Of a stretch of DNA of 27,956 nt, positions 5,469-13,207 are shown one piece after another. Location of the stretch: IMG/VR virus record IMGVR_UViG_3300035698_024714, positions 1-27,956 of that record; one strand, 5' to 3'. The notes below the pieces were generated by a model that did not search any database, was not told the DNA's origin, and was given only the letters and a program-made list of their open reading frames with translations. The translations under genes and the position numbers were made by a program. Every line of letters begins with the position of its first letter. Position 1 is the first letter of the stretch. This stretch comes from a virus.

Positions 5469-5672
5469 TTAAAATAAAGAACCTTGTTTCTCACTCTCTT
5501 TAATCTTTTGGTACCCTTTTGAGTACTTACTTTCTATATTCAATCCATTTATTAGTTTAATACTAACTCTTCCAGACTTATCACAATTATAAGATAGGTG
5601 TTTTGTATTATTCTTCATTATTAAATAATAAAGACTATGTTCTTTAAAGCAATTCTTACATATTTTTGTCAT
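5469..5672 (-). CDS. Possible small zinc-binding protein
   Basis: 67 residues on the minus strand beginning MTKICKNCFKEH. CxxC (residues 5 and 8), a nearby His and a third Cys near residue 30 hint at a zinc ribbon. Lysine-rich, with a short C-terminal tail. It is the only minus-strand candidate in the window, converges with the upstream gene to within a base, and has no clear ribosome binding site, so it may be chance. No other function can be given. Confidence 0.4.
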   Translation of the reverse strand: MTKICKNCFKEHSLYYLIMKNNTKHLSYNCDKSGRVSIKLINGLNIESKYSKGYQKIKESEKQGSLF

Positions 5673-6035
5673 ATATACAACATTCTTTTACAAGGCTAGA
5701 GGACACAGATGCCCAAATAGGAATGTTTCCCATTAATTAATATATCAAAGTATTAGTCAGTTTTCTCTCTGTACTTTTAAGCTTATTACCTCAAAAAACT
5801 AGTCAGGGTGCTCAGTTTGTCTGTGAGTGTTCTTGTCCTGCTAGAAAAAAAGACTGCGTAATGCGCCACAGATATCTCTTCTTTTTTAAAGTTAGAATTC
5901 CTTTTAAAGGAATGAGGTTTCCAACCCTGCTTACATCATCGTTTTTTTAAAGGTTTCGTTTTCCCTTGGGACTGATGTCATGCCTGTAGGTATCCCCGTG
6001 ATTGATTACACGATAAGGTGTATTTTAACACACTA
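5673..6035. ncRNA. Unidentified structured noncoding region
   Basis: About 360 bases with no credible ORF. GC rises to about 43-47 percent in 5821-6000 against roughly a third in the genes around. It contains several inverted repeats: ATTCCTTT-T-AAAGGAAT (5897-5913), GGTT-TCC-AACC (about 5917-5927), ACATCA (5933-5938) pairing with TGATGT about 40 bases later, and AAAGG/CCTT around 5950-5968. This pattern suggests a structured RNA such as those found in phage tRNA regions. I looked for RNase P, 6S, SRP and tmRNA landmarks on both strands and saw none. Orientation is unknown; a regulatory or replication-origin role is equally possible. Confidence 0.4.
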
Positions 6036-6064
6036 TTGTATTATTGCAAGTAATAGATTATAAT
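6036..6064 (+). promoter_or_regulatory. Promoter
   Basis: TTGTAT (6036-6041), 17 bases, TATAAT (6059-6064). The expected transcription start (about 6071) coincides with ATG 6072, so the first gene of this operon may be made from a leaderless mRNA. Confidence 0.6.
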
Positions 6065-6071
6065 AGAGTTA

Positions 6072-6461
6072 ATGCAAACATTTATTTCAAAAGATTTATT
6101 TTTAGACTCAAAAGGAACAGTAGTTCAAAGAGTTTTAGAAGTAGCAAATTTGAAAAGTCAATATATTTCAAATAGAAATGATATTAATGAGCACCTGACT
6201 ATAGGAAGTATTTTATCAGCTATAAACTCGCACATAGATCCAGGATATCATATTTATTCAATGAAAATGGAGGGTCCCAAGTGGTCTGTAGAATCAACAA
6301 TATCAAAAGTAACAAATAAAACCCTAGTTAATGCATTGTGGAAATCATGCTTATATGCGTATGATGAAGAAGCAAGAAAAAAAGAATTAGAAGAAAAACA
6401 AAAAGTATGGAGGAACAATGAAGAACTGGTCTATATCAAAAACTCTATCAGAGGGATTTAA
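6072..6461 (+). CDS. Hypothetical protein preceding the nuclease
   Basis: 129 residues with no recognised family. The C-terminal third is a charged helix (EEARKKELEEKQKVW). It lies directly after a promoter with essentially no leader, and overlaps the following PD-(D/E)XK nuclease by 44 bases. The coupling suggests a partner or regulator of that nuclease, which is inference. Confidence 0.65.
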   Translation: MQTFISKDLFLDSKGTVVQRVLEVANLKSQYISNRNDINEHLTIGSILSAINSHIDPGYHIYSMKMEGPKWSVESTISKVTNKTLVNALWKSCLYAYDEEARKKELEEKQKVWRNNEELVYIKNSIRGI

Positions 6462-7338
6462 GTCTGAGCGAAGACCACCTAAAGAGAGAGAATACATCTA
6501 TGCCTCTGAAATTGGTAAACAATTTTTTGATAGATATTATAAGATGAATGGCTATGAGCCATCAGAGAAACTAAGTTCAAGAACTTATTTTAGATTCTTT
6601 ATTGGTGACTTATTAGAATATGGAATATTAAGATTATTTCACCGAGCAGGAATGCAAATTCAAGTTCAAAAAGGTAGAGAAAAATGTATTGTTGAAACAG
6701 AAGGTCTTTTTCCAGTATCTGGAAAGTATGACGCAATTATTTCAGCAGACGGAGATTGGGATACTGCTATACGAAATATTAAAATAACTCCACTTGATGT
6801 TACTGAATCCTTTATTGATAGATATGCTATAGGAATAGCTGAATACTGTAAAAAACATTATCCTGAAGGATTTGATAATCAATTATTTGAAATAAAAACA
6901 ATTAACTCAATGTCGCTTAAAAGCAACATGAAAAAGGGATTAATGGCTAAAGAGTATTACCATTATCACTTACAATTATATACATATATGAAGTATCTTG
7001 GTGTTGACAAGGGAATTATATTTTATATTTCAAAAGATGATGGTGTATTTCATGTGCAAGAAGTACATAAAACAGAGCAGTTAGAAAAAGACTGGCTAGC
7101 AGATGTAAAGGGTATAACGGAATGCATAAGAAAAGATATTCCACCAGAGTTTCCACAACCCTACCGCTTGAAAAATGATAAATATGTGGTAGACTGGTCA
7201 GTAGTTGGTAGCGACTTCTTAGAGTTTGCTGGAATAGAAGATAAAGAGGAATTCCAACACGAAACTAAAAAATTAGTAGGCAGATTAAATTACAAAATTA
7301 CAAAAGCTAAAAAAGAAAAAGAAAAAGGTAAAAAATGA
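6418..7338 (+). CDS. PD-(D/E)XK nuclease, Cas4/RecB-like
   Basis: 306 residues. The order of motifs is that of Cas4/RecB-type exonucleases: YASEIGKQFFDRYY near 28-41, a metal-binding aspartate in SGKYDAII (Asp105), LFEIKT with Glu158 and Lys160, and HLQLYTYMKYLG, the conserved Q-x-x-x-Y-type helix (from about 184). The four cysteines that bind an iron-sulfur cluster in many Cas4 proteins are not evident. Such phage enzymes resect DNA ends for recombination or replication; the exact role is inference. ATG 6418 is preceded by GGAGG (6410-6414), so the start is well supported even though it overlaps the previous gene. The C-terminus is Lys-rich. Confidence 0.8.
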   Translation: MKNWSISKTLSEGFKSERRPPKEREYIYASEIGKQFFDRYYKMNGYEPSEKLSSRTYFRFFIGDLLEYGILRLFHRAGMQIQVQKGREKCIVETEGLFPVSGKYDAIISADGDWDTAIRNIKITPLDVTESFIDRYAIGIAEYCKKHYPEGFDNQLFEIKTINSMSLKSNMKKGLMAKEYYHYHLQLYTYMKYLGVDKGIIFYISKDDGVFHVQEVHKTEQLEKDWLADVKGITECIRKDIPPEFPQPYRLKNDKYVVDWSVVGSDFLEFAGIEDKEEFQHETKKLVGRLNYKITKAKKEKEKGKK

Positions 7339-7565
7339 ACTGTGACATCTGCCCACAACCAATTCAGGAAACAACAGAAGCTCAAATAAAATATTTTGTA
7401 GTAATACCAGATTATATCCCATTTGAAACAATGGAGGACGCATCTCACTACATTCAAGATGAGGTAGATATGGGATGTGATGTAAATGACTTTGTAGTAG
7501 TATTTGCATATGTTGATGATTTTTATGAAGCACAAGAAATTATAAACTTATCAAAAATGTTTTAA
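7335..7565 (+). CDS. Hypothetical small acidic protein
   Basis: 76 residues, strongly acidic, with CDICPQP near the N-terminus and two aromatic beta-like segments (KYFVVIPDYIPF, DFVVVFAYVDDF). No family recognised. It overlaps the nuclease by four bases (ATGA) and ends 9 bases before groES, so it belongs to the same operon. Confidence 0.65.
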   Translation: MNCDICPQPIQETTEAQIKYFVVIPDYIPFETMEDASHYIQDEVDMGCDVNDFVVVFAYVDDFYEAQEIINLSKMF

Positions 7566-7574
7566 GGAAATAAA

Positions 7575-7817
7575 ATGAAAGCAATGAATGAATATCTAGT
7601 AATTACTAGAGAAGAATCAAAAGAAGAAGACCTTGGTGGAATCACTATCCCAGATCAACCAAAAGCTTATAATGAACTACTAGTTGGAAAAGTAATGCTT
7701 GCCAATGAAGAATCTATATATAAGAAAAATGATCGAGTAGCATACAGCCAAAGAGAAGTTGAAATATTTGGTGACAATGATGTTATAGAAGAAAAAGCAG
7801 TCAGAATTAAATTATAA
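7575..7817 (+). CDS. groES: GroES-like co-chaperonin
   Basis: 80 residues; bacterial GroES is about 95. The family fold is visible: the first strand around MNEYLVITREE, the mobile loop with GGITIPDQ (the GGI-hydrophobic element that docks on GroEL), GKVMLANEESIYKKNDRVAYSQ, and C-terminal KAVRIKL. The roof loop region is shortened, as in phage co-chaperonins such as T4 gp31. It sits directly upstream of groEL with AAGGA as ribosome binding site. It presumably caps the phage GroEL ring, and may also adapt the host GroEL to bulky phage proteins (inference from T4). Confidence 0.9.
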   Translation: MKAMNEYLVITREESKEEDLGGITIPDQPKAYNELLVGKVMLANEESIYKKNDRVAYSQREVEIFGDNDVIEEKAVRIKL

Positions 7818-7833
7818 AAGAAAAAGGAAATAA

Positions 7834-9441
7834 ATGAACAAAACAAGAATACTATACGATCAAGAAGCTAGAGACGCACTTAAGAATGGTGTTAATAAAG
7901 TAGCTAGAGCAGTTGTTACCACACTGGGTCCAAAGGGACAAAATGTAGCATTATCAACAAGGTATGGTGTGCCTTCTATTGTTCATGACGGAGTATCGGT
8001 TGCGAAAAGAATTTTTCTAGAAGACCCAGCAGAAGATGAGGGTGCTAAGTTAGTTAAAGAAGCAGCTGGAAAAACAAACCAATTAACTGGGGACGGAACT
8101 ACAACAGTAACTCTCCTAACATCAGAGATGGTTAATAGAGGTATGAAGTTTATCTCCTCTGGTGCAAATGGAATGACTGTTAGAAAAGGAATGGAATCAG
8201 CAAAGAAGCAGATTATTTCCAACCTAAGAAATGAATCAAGGGATGTTAAAAAATCAGAATGGGAAAGTATTGCTACTATTTCAGCACAAGATGATGAGAT
8301 AGGATCATTTATTTCTCAGGCTTTTAACTTGGTTGGAACTGAAGGATCTATACAAGTAGAAGAAGGAGCTGGAGATAAAATAGAAATTGAACATAAAGAA
8401 GGATTTAGTTTTGAAGAAGGTTACATGAGTGACTACTTTATTACTGATTATGGAAGATTAAACTGTGTATATGATGATGCAAATATTCTTGTTACAGATA
8501 TTAACATTAATAATATATCCCAATTTAAAGCTATTGCACAGGCATGGAACAAACCAGGTCAGAACAATAAACCGATAATTATAGTTTGTGGTGGAATGAG
8601 TAGTGATATTTTAGCTATAACAGCTACAAATAAACTCAAAGCAGCATTTCCTATTGTTGTAGTAAAAGCTCCAGACCAAGGTGATAGAATGGCTCAAATA
8701 TTAAATGATGTAGCCCTCTTTACTGGAGCAAAAATGATTTCAGCAGAAGCTGGAATGAAATTAAATGAAGTTAAGAACGAGGATTTTGGAATGGTAAAAA
8801 GAGTTGTCGTAGATAAATTCTCAACAACTATCATGGCAGATCCTGAAAAAGAACATGTTGATGCTAGAATAGCAGAAATTAAAACTCAAATGAAAGCAGA
8901 AACTAATGAGTTTAATATTGAATTCCTAAAGAAAAGAATGGCTAAACTTACCAATGGAATAGCTATCCTCTATGTTGGTGGAAAAACAGAGTCAGAAACC
9001 AAGGAAATTAGAGAACGAGTTTATGATGCAGTTGGTGCAACTAGATCAGCGATTGAAGAAGGTGTTGTTTTAGGAGGCGGAATGGCACTCTATAATGCAG
9101 CTACTGAAAATGTAACAACTAGCGATTCAGCAGAAGATGATTTTTCATTCGGAGCAAAACTGGTTATAGATTCTTGTTTAATGCCAATGAGAAAACTTAT
9201 CGAAAATTGTGGAGATGATGCAGGACAAATGGTTGAAAGAATACAATCAATAAATGCTGCTGACAAAAGCTCAAGTTGGGGTTATAATGCTTACACATCA
9301 GAAATCTGTGATCTAAATGAAAAAAACATATTAGACCCATTTAAAGTTGTTAGGGTAGCATTAGAAAATTCAGTTTCAGTCGCAGGATCAATATTAACAA
9401 CCGCATGTTTAATTGTGGATATAGAAGAGGAAAAAATATAA
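7834..9441 (+). CDS. groEL: GroEL-like group I chaperonin
   Basis: 535 residues, close to the full 540-550. Equatorial ATP-site motifs are intact: TTLGPKGQNVAL (29-40), HDGVSVAKRIFLEDP, TGDGTTTVTLL (about 86-96), and DAVGATRSAIEEGVVLGGGMAL with the catalytic Asp at the start of that block. The apical domain is present in between. The C-terminus stops at VDIEEEKI and lacks the GGM-repeat tail of bacterial GroEL, as some phage versions do. It should form an ATP-driven folding ring with the GroES encoded just upstream. Ribosome binding site is AAGGA. The gene overlaps the SPFH gene by one base (TAATG). Phage groEL genes are uncommon; having both subunits suggests a self-contained system. Confidence 0.95.
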   Translation: MNKTRILYDQEARDALKNGVNKVARAVVTTLGPKGQNVALSTRYGVPSIVHDGVSVAKRIFLEDPAEDEGAKLVKEAAGKTNQLTGDGTTTVTLLTSEMVNRGMKFISSGANGMTVRKGMESAKKQIISNLRNESRDVKKSEWESIATISAQDDEIGSFISQAFNLVGTEGSIQVEEGAGDKIEIEHKEGFSFEEGYMSDYFITDYGRLNCVYDDANILVTDININNISQFKAIAQAWNKPGQNNKPIIIVCGGMSSDILAITATNKLKAAFPIVVVKAPDQGDRMAQILNDVALFTGAKMISAEAGMKLNEVKNEDFGMVKRVVVDKFSTTIMADPEKEHVDARIAEIKTQMKAETNEFNIEFLKKRMAKLTNGIAILYVGGKTESETKEIRERVYDAVGATRSAIEEGVVLGGGMALYNAATENVTTSDSAEDDFSFGAKLVIDSCLMPMRKLIENCGDDAGQMVERIQSINAADKSSSWGYNAYTSEICDLNEKNILDPFKVVRVALENSVSVAGSILTTACLIVDIEEEKI

Positions 9442-10268
9442 TGAACTATAAATTTATAGGGATATTCCCCCTGGTACTCATATTGTTAATCTCGTTCTTT
9501 TCAGCTTTTAAAACAGTAAGTGCAGGACAAGTAAAAGTAGTAACACGATTTGGAGAAGTTACTGGGAGAGTACTAAATCCAGGAGCACACTTTATAACTC
9601 CATTTGTTGAAGGTACTTATACTTATAATACTAAAAAACTTACTTATGAAACTAGCTCACAAATAAAACAAGACACAAGTAATGCTGATTACCTAGATTT
9701 TCCAGTAGACACAAACACCTCAGATGGTCAACAGGTTGATATATTCTATACAATAAGATTTAGTGTTGATCCAACCAAGGCTAATTGGGTTGCTCAAAAT
9801 ATTGGTCAAGAAGAATCACTTGTAGAAAAAATTGTTAAAACTGAATCAAGAGTTGTAATGAGAAATGTTCCTAGAGAATATCAGGCAGCTGATCTTTATA
9901 CAGGAAATGTACTAGATGTACAAAACAAATCCTTTGACACACTAGTTGGTGTGTTTGCTGAAAATGGAATTATTCTAGACTCAGTTGGTATTAGAGAAAT
10001 AAAATTTTCTGAAGAATATGTTACTGCCATTGAAGCAAAACAGATTGAAGCAGTTAGAGTAGAAACAGAAAAAAATAGAGCAGAAGCAGCTAAGTTTGAA
10101 AAAGAGAGAAAAATCACTCAAGCAGAAGCACAAGCTGAAGAACAAAGACTTCAAAGAGAAACAATTTCTAGTGAATTACTTGAAAAGATGTGGATAGAAA
10201 AATGGAGTGGAGAATTACCAAGATATATGACTGGAGATGCAAGTACATTAATCCAGTTGCCTAACTAA
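9441..10268 (+). CDS. SPFH/band-7 (prohibitin-like) membrane protein
   Basis: 275 residues from ATG 9441, chosen because GAGG lies about 12 bases upstream and the family N-terminus begins here; an upstream start at 9405 would be inside groEL. It has one N-terminal membrane helix (FIGIFPLVLILLISFFSAF), then the SPFH domain start SAGQVKVVTRFGEVTGRVLNPGAHFITPF, cut here to its key features, and later a long Ala/Glu-rich coiled coil (about 200-245). Prohibitin-like proteins form membrane rings that scaffold or protect membrane proteases and stabilise membranes. In a phage it may support membrane integrity, protease control or lysis timing; this is inference. It is translationally coupled to groEL. 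Confidence 0.88.
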   Translation: MNYKFIGIFPLVLILLISFFSAFKTVSAGQVKVVTRFGEVTGRVLNPGAHFITPFVEGTYTYNTKKLTYETSSQIKQDTSNADYLDFPVDTNTSDGQQVDIFYTIRFSVDPTKANWVAQNIGQEESLVEKIVKTESRVVMRNVPREYQAADLYTGNVLDVQNKSFDTLVGVFAENGIILDSVGIREIKFSEEYVTAIEAKQIEAVRVETEKNRAEAAKFEKERKITQAEAQAEEQRLQRETISSELLEKMWIEKWSGELPRYMTGDASTLIQLPN

Positions 10269-10280
10269 TAAAGGAGACTT

Positions 10281-11045
10281 ATGCCAAAAGGTGTAGTACT
10301 AGCAGGTGGTCGAGGAACAAGACTCAGACCAATGACACAGATTATTAATAAACATTTATTGCCAGTGTATGATAAACCTATGATTTATTACCCACTAGAA
10401 ACCCTAAAACAGGCTGGAATAGATGAAGTTATGGTGGTTGTAGGAGGAGATAATGCAAATGGCTTTTTTGAGCTTCTTAAGAACGGTGAAGAATTCGGCT
10501 TTAAACGCCTTGAATATGCTTATCAAACTGGTAGTGGTGGTATTGCTACTGCCCTTTCTCATGCCCGTAATTTTGCTGACGGTGATCCTATTGCTGTTAT
10601 CCTTGGTGATAATTGCACTGACGCTGATATTTACTTTAATCCCGACAATAATCCTAACAATGCTCGCATATTTCTTAAGCAAGTCAGTGATCCTCATAGA
10701 TTTGGCGTTGTTGAATTTAAGGAAGATGAAGAAATAAAGATTGAGAAAAATGGAAAAGATCTTGCATACAAGCTTCCACTAAAGAAGCTGGTAGAAAAAC
10801 CGAGTAATCCTCCAAGTAATTATGCAATTACTGGACTTTATTTTTATCCCAATGATGTTTTTGATTTTATTGATGATTTAAAGCCATCAAGCAGAGGTGA
10901 AACAGAAATCACAGATGTAAATAACTGGTATTTAGATCAGGGAAAACTAGATTATTCATTCTTAGATGGATTCTGGAGCGATGCTGGAACTCCTGATAGC
11001 CTGGTTGATGTCAATAACCACTGGAGAAATAAAAATGTATCTTGA
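10281..11045 (+). CDS. Sugar nucleotidyltransferase (RfbA/RmlA-like)
   Basis: 254 residues. It joins a sugar 1-phosphate to a nucleoside triphosphate, typically glucose 1-phosphate and dTTP. Signature GVVLAGGRGTRLRP (4-17) is the nucleotide-binding loop; PVYDKPMIYYPLETL, GDN (about 113-115, metal site), LVEKP and ITGLYFY follow in family order. It is shorter than RmlA (about 290), resembling compact versions without the C-terminal extension. GGAG precedes ATG 10281. It begins a glycan operon and should supply its activated sugar. Odd: bases about 10465-10710 use CGC/CGT, GCC and GGT codons while both ends use AGA, GCA and GGA, so the gene looks like a mosaic. Confidence 0.9.
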   Translation: MPKGVVLAGGRGTRLRPMTQIINKHLLPVYDKPMIYYPLETLKQAGIDEVMVVVGGDNANGFFELLKNGEEFGFKRLEYAYQTGSGGIATALSHARNFADGDPIAVILGDNCTDADIYFNPDNNPNNARIFLKQVSDPHRFGVVEFKEDEEIKIEKNGKDLAYKLPLKKLVEKPSNPPSNYAITGLYFYPNDVFDFIDDLKPSSRGETEITDVNNWYLDQGKLDYSFLDGFWSDAGTPDSLVDVNNHWRNKNVS

Positions 11046-11124
11046 AGACAAAATTTATGAATATTTTTTACTGGGATTGATTTTTATTACTATGTATATT
11101 ATAATTGCTAAAGTAACATTATGA
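11035..11124 (+). CDS. 29-residue single-pass membrane peptide
   Basis: ATG 11035 has GGAG about 8 bases upstream; the ORF starts inside the end of the nucleotidyltransferase gene and its TGA overlaps the ATG of the next glycosyltransferase (ATGA at 11121). A short charged N-terminus (MYLEDK) precedes one hydrophobic helix of about 17 residues (FLLGLIFITMYIIIA). The overlaps on both sides and the ribosome binding site argue for real translation. It could anchor or couple the enzymes on either side to the membrane, but no family is known to me. Confidence 0.6.
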   Translation: MYLEDKIYEYFLLGLIFITMYIIIAKVTL

Positions 11125-12023
11125 CACACTCTTTAATAATACCAGTAATGAATGAGCTACATGAGACAAAAGGAATAATGGAGTTGCTCAAAAAAGTAAC
11201 TACTCCTGATGTAGAATTTGTTTTTATAGATAATGGATCTACTGATGACTGGGAAACTTTTATTTATAGATACTTAAAACCAAAAAAAGTACAATACATA
11301 AGGAATGAGGAAAACATTGGCTTAGTTAAGACAATGCAACAGGGATATGAAAAAACTAATTCAGATATTATTACTTATATCCATAATGATGTTTTTCTTT
11401 ACGAAAATGCCTGGAATCGTCAAGTAGAAAACCTTTTATCTCAAGATGACATTGGAACTATTGGAGCTTTTGGTTCTGGTGGAGTGTACCCAAATGGTGG
11501 GAGATCTCAAATAGAAACTGATAGAAATAAAGCACCAGGTCTTTCTAACATGCTTGAGGCAGAAGTTCACGGAACAAGAATTGAAAAAGGATCTCACTGT
11601 TTTGCTTCTATCTTTGATGGATTTTTGATGAGTGTTAAAAGAGAATTATTAGATAAAACAGGCGGATTTGACCAACAATACGAATGGCATCATTTCTATG
11701 ACAGAGATCTATGTTTGGAATCCCTCAGACATGGTTACAAAAATGTAGTATATGCTTTTGATTGTCATCATGTATCTGGAAGAACAGCAAATCAAGCACA
11801 TTATCAAAATATGATAAAAGATAAATATCCAAAAGGAAAATACGATCACACAAACAAATATGAAGGTGATAAAGCAACACATGATGATAATATGTGGAAA
11901 TTTGAACAAAAATGGGGCGAAGTATTACCAGTTCATGTTGACAGAAAAACAGGCGAATTTATAAATAGAGCTCCATATATTGGAGATAAAATTGTAGGAT
12001 ACGGATTACAAGAGGAGAAATAA
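11121..12023 (+). CDS. Family 2-like glycosyltransferase (GT-A)
   Basis: 300 residues. N-terminal nucleotide-sugar fold: SLIIPVMNELHE, VEFVFIDNGSTDD (about 36-48), ENIGLVKTMQQGYE, and the metal motif region ITYIHNDVFLY, with HND standing for DxD. The acceptor half has HHFYDRDLCLE, the usual ED/D base region, and GYKNVVYAFDCHHVSG. It transfers a sugar from a nucleotide donor to a glycan or protein; donor and acceptor are unknown. It is soluble, with no membrane helix. It overlaps the 29-residue peptide and ends with one-base overlap to the next gene, so it is part of a single operon. Confidence 0.85.
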   Translation: MTHSLIIPVMNELHETKGIMELLKKVTTPDVEFVFIDNGSTDDWETFIYRYLKPKKVQYIRNEENIGLVKTMQQGYEKTNSDIITYIHNDVFLYENAWNRQVENLLSQDDIGTIGAFGSGGVYPNGGRSQIETDRNKAPGLSNMLEAEVHGTRIEKGSHCFASIFDGFLMSVKRELLDKTGGFDQQYEWHHFYDRDLCLESLRHGYKNVVYAFDCHHVSGRTANQAHYQNMIKDKYPKGKYDHTNKYEGDKATHDDNMWKFEQKWGEVLPVHVDRKTGEFINRAPYIGDKIVGYGLQEEK

Positions 12024-13207
12024 TGCAAAAAGATGTTAATGATACATTTGTACCAGGAGAAACAAGAATAAAATATGGTGGAGCATTCTTTGATGCTGAA
12101 GATAGAGAAGCCATTGATGCAGTTTTAGATAGAAATTGGTGGACAATTGATGAAGAAGCAAGAAAACTAGAGCTAGAACTCGCAGATGTAACAGAAACAG
12201 AATATGCAACAATAACAAACTCAGGATCATCATCATTGTTTGTAATGTACTCAGTTTTAAGTCAGCTTGGATACTCTGGAGAAATAATAACTGGAGCAGT
12301 ACAGTTTCCAACAGCGATAAGTTCAATGGTGTGGAATGGATTTGAACCAGTATATGTCGATACAGAAAAAGATAACTTTTGCATAGATGTAAAGAAAATT
12401 GAAAATGCAATAACTGATGAAACAGTAGCTATTTTGGCAGTTAATATTGCTGGAAATATGCCAGACATTGATGAACTTATATATATATCTGAGAAATATG
12501 GCATCTTACTTTTATTAGATAACGCAGACGGCTTCGGCGGATTCTGGGATGGAAAACCAGTTGAATCTTTCTTTGATATGGCTATTACCTCTTTTCACGC
12601 AGCTCATATCTTAAATATGGGTGAAGGCGGTGCTATATTTACAAGTAATCCAAAATTTAATGAAGTAGCTCATTCAATAAGAGAATGGGGAAGAGTTGGA
12701 GATACTGACTCAAATAAAGTTTTTGATGATATCCCAGCAGATTATCCTGGAAGATATATTTTCCAATACCTTGGAATGAATTTAAAACCCCTAGAATTGC
12801 AATGTGCACTCGGAAGAACTCAATTGAAAAAACTAGACATTATTAAAAATAAAAGATCTGATAACTTTGATATCTTAAAAGAAGGATTAAAAGATGTAGA
12901 TCAAGTTAACTTGCCAGAGGTTTATTACCAGTGCAAAGCAAGCTGGTTTTCTTTTCCTATGAATGTTAAAGACAGAGCTGGATTAAGAGAATTCCTAGAA
13001 TCAAGAAACATTGAAACAAGAACAATCTTTGGTGGAAATATAATGAGACAACCAGCATACAAAAACATCGGTAGATCTTCTGGAGAATTAACAGAAGCTA
13101 ATATTTGTATGACTGATGGAATGTTTGTAAGTGTTCATCCAAATAGTACACCTGAAATGATGGATTATGTTGTTAAATCAATAAAAGAATATTATAATGA
13201 ATTTTAG
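12023..13207 (+). CDS. RfbH/ColD-like sugar dehydratase of the DegT aminotransferase family
   Basis: 394 residues of the PLP-dependent DegT/DnrJ/EryC1 fold. The block LLLLDNADGFGG (PLP-binding Asp166), then SFHAAHILNMGEGGAI (190 onward) closely follows RfbH, where SFYPAHHITMGEGG replaces the SFHPTKN-type sequence of aminotransferases. His195 occupies the position of the Schiff-base lysine. In RfbH (E1) and ColD this change turns transamination into C3 deoxygenation of a 4-keto-6-deoxysugar. C-terminal SWFSFPMNV and GGNIMRQPAY also match RfbH. The iron-sulfur cysteines of E1 are not clearly present. It suggests that the operon makes a 3,6-dideoxy-type or related sugar. Ribosome binding site GAGGAG. 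Confidence 0.85.
   Translation: MQKDVNDTFVPGETRIKYGGAFFDAEDREAIDAVLDRNWWTIDEEARKLELELADVTETEYATITNSGSSSLFVMYSVLSQLGYSGEIITGAVQFPTAISSMVWNGFEPVYVDTEKDNFCIDVKKIENAITDETVAILAVNIAGNMPDIDELIYISEKYGILLLLDNADGFGGFWDGKPVESFFDMAITSFHAAHILNMGEGGAIFTSNPKFNEVAHSIREWGRVGDTDSNKVFDDIPADYPGRYIFQYLGMNLKPLELQCALGRTQLKKLDIIKNKRSDNFDILKEGLKDVDQVNLPEVYYQCKASWFSFPMNVKDRAGLREFLESRNIETRTIFGGNIMRQPAYKNIGRSSGELTEANICMTDGMFVSVHPNSTPEMMDYVVKSIKEYYNEF

Noticed and set aside
12036-12410. Long minus-strand ORF of 124 codons
   Set aside because: It is a shadow of the RfbH-like gene: low-complexity Leu/His composition and no ribosome binding site.
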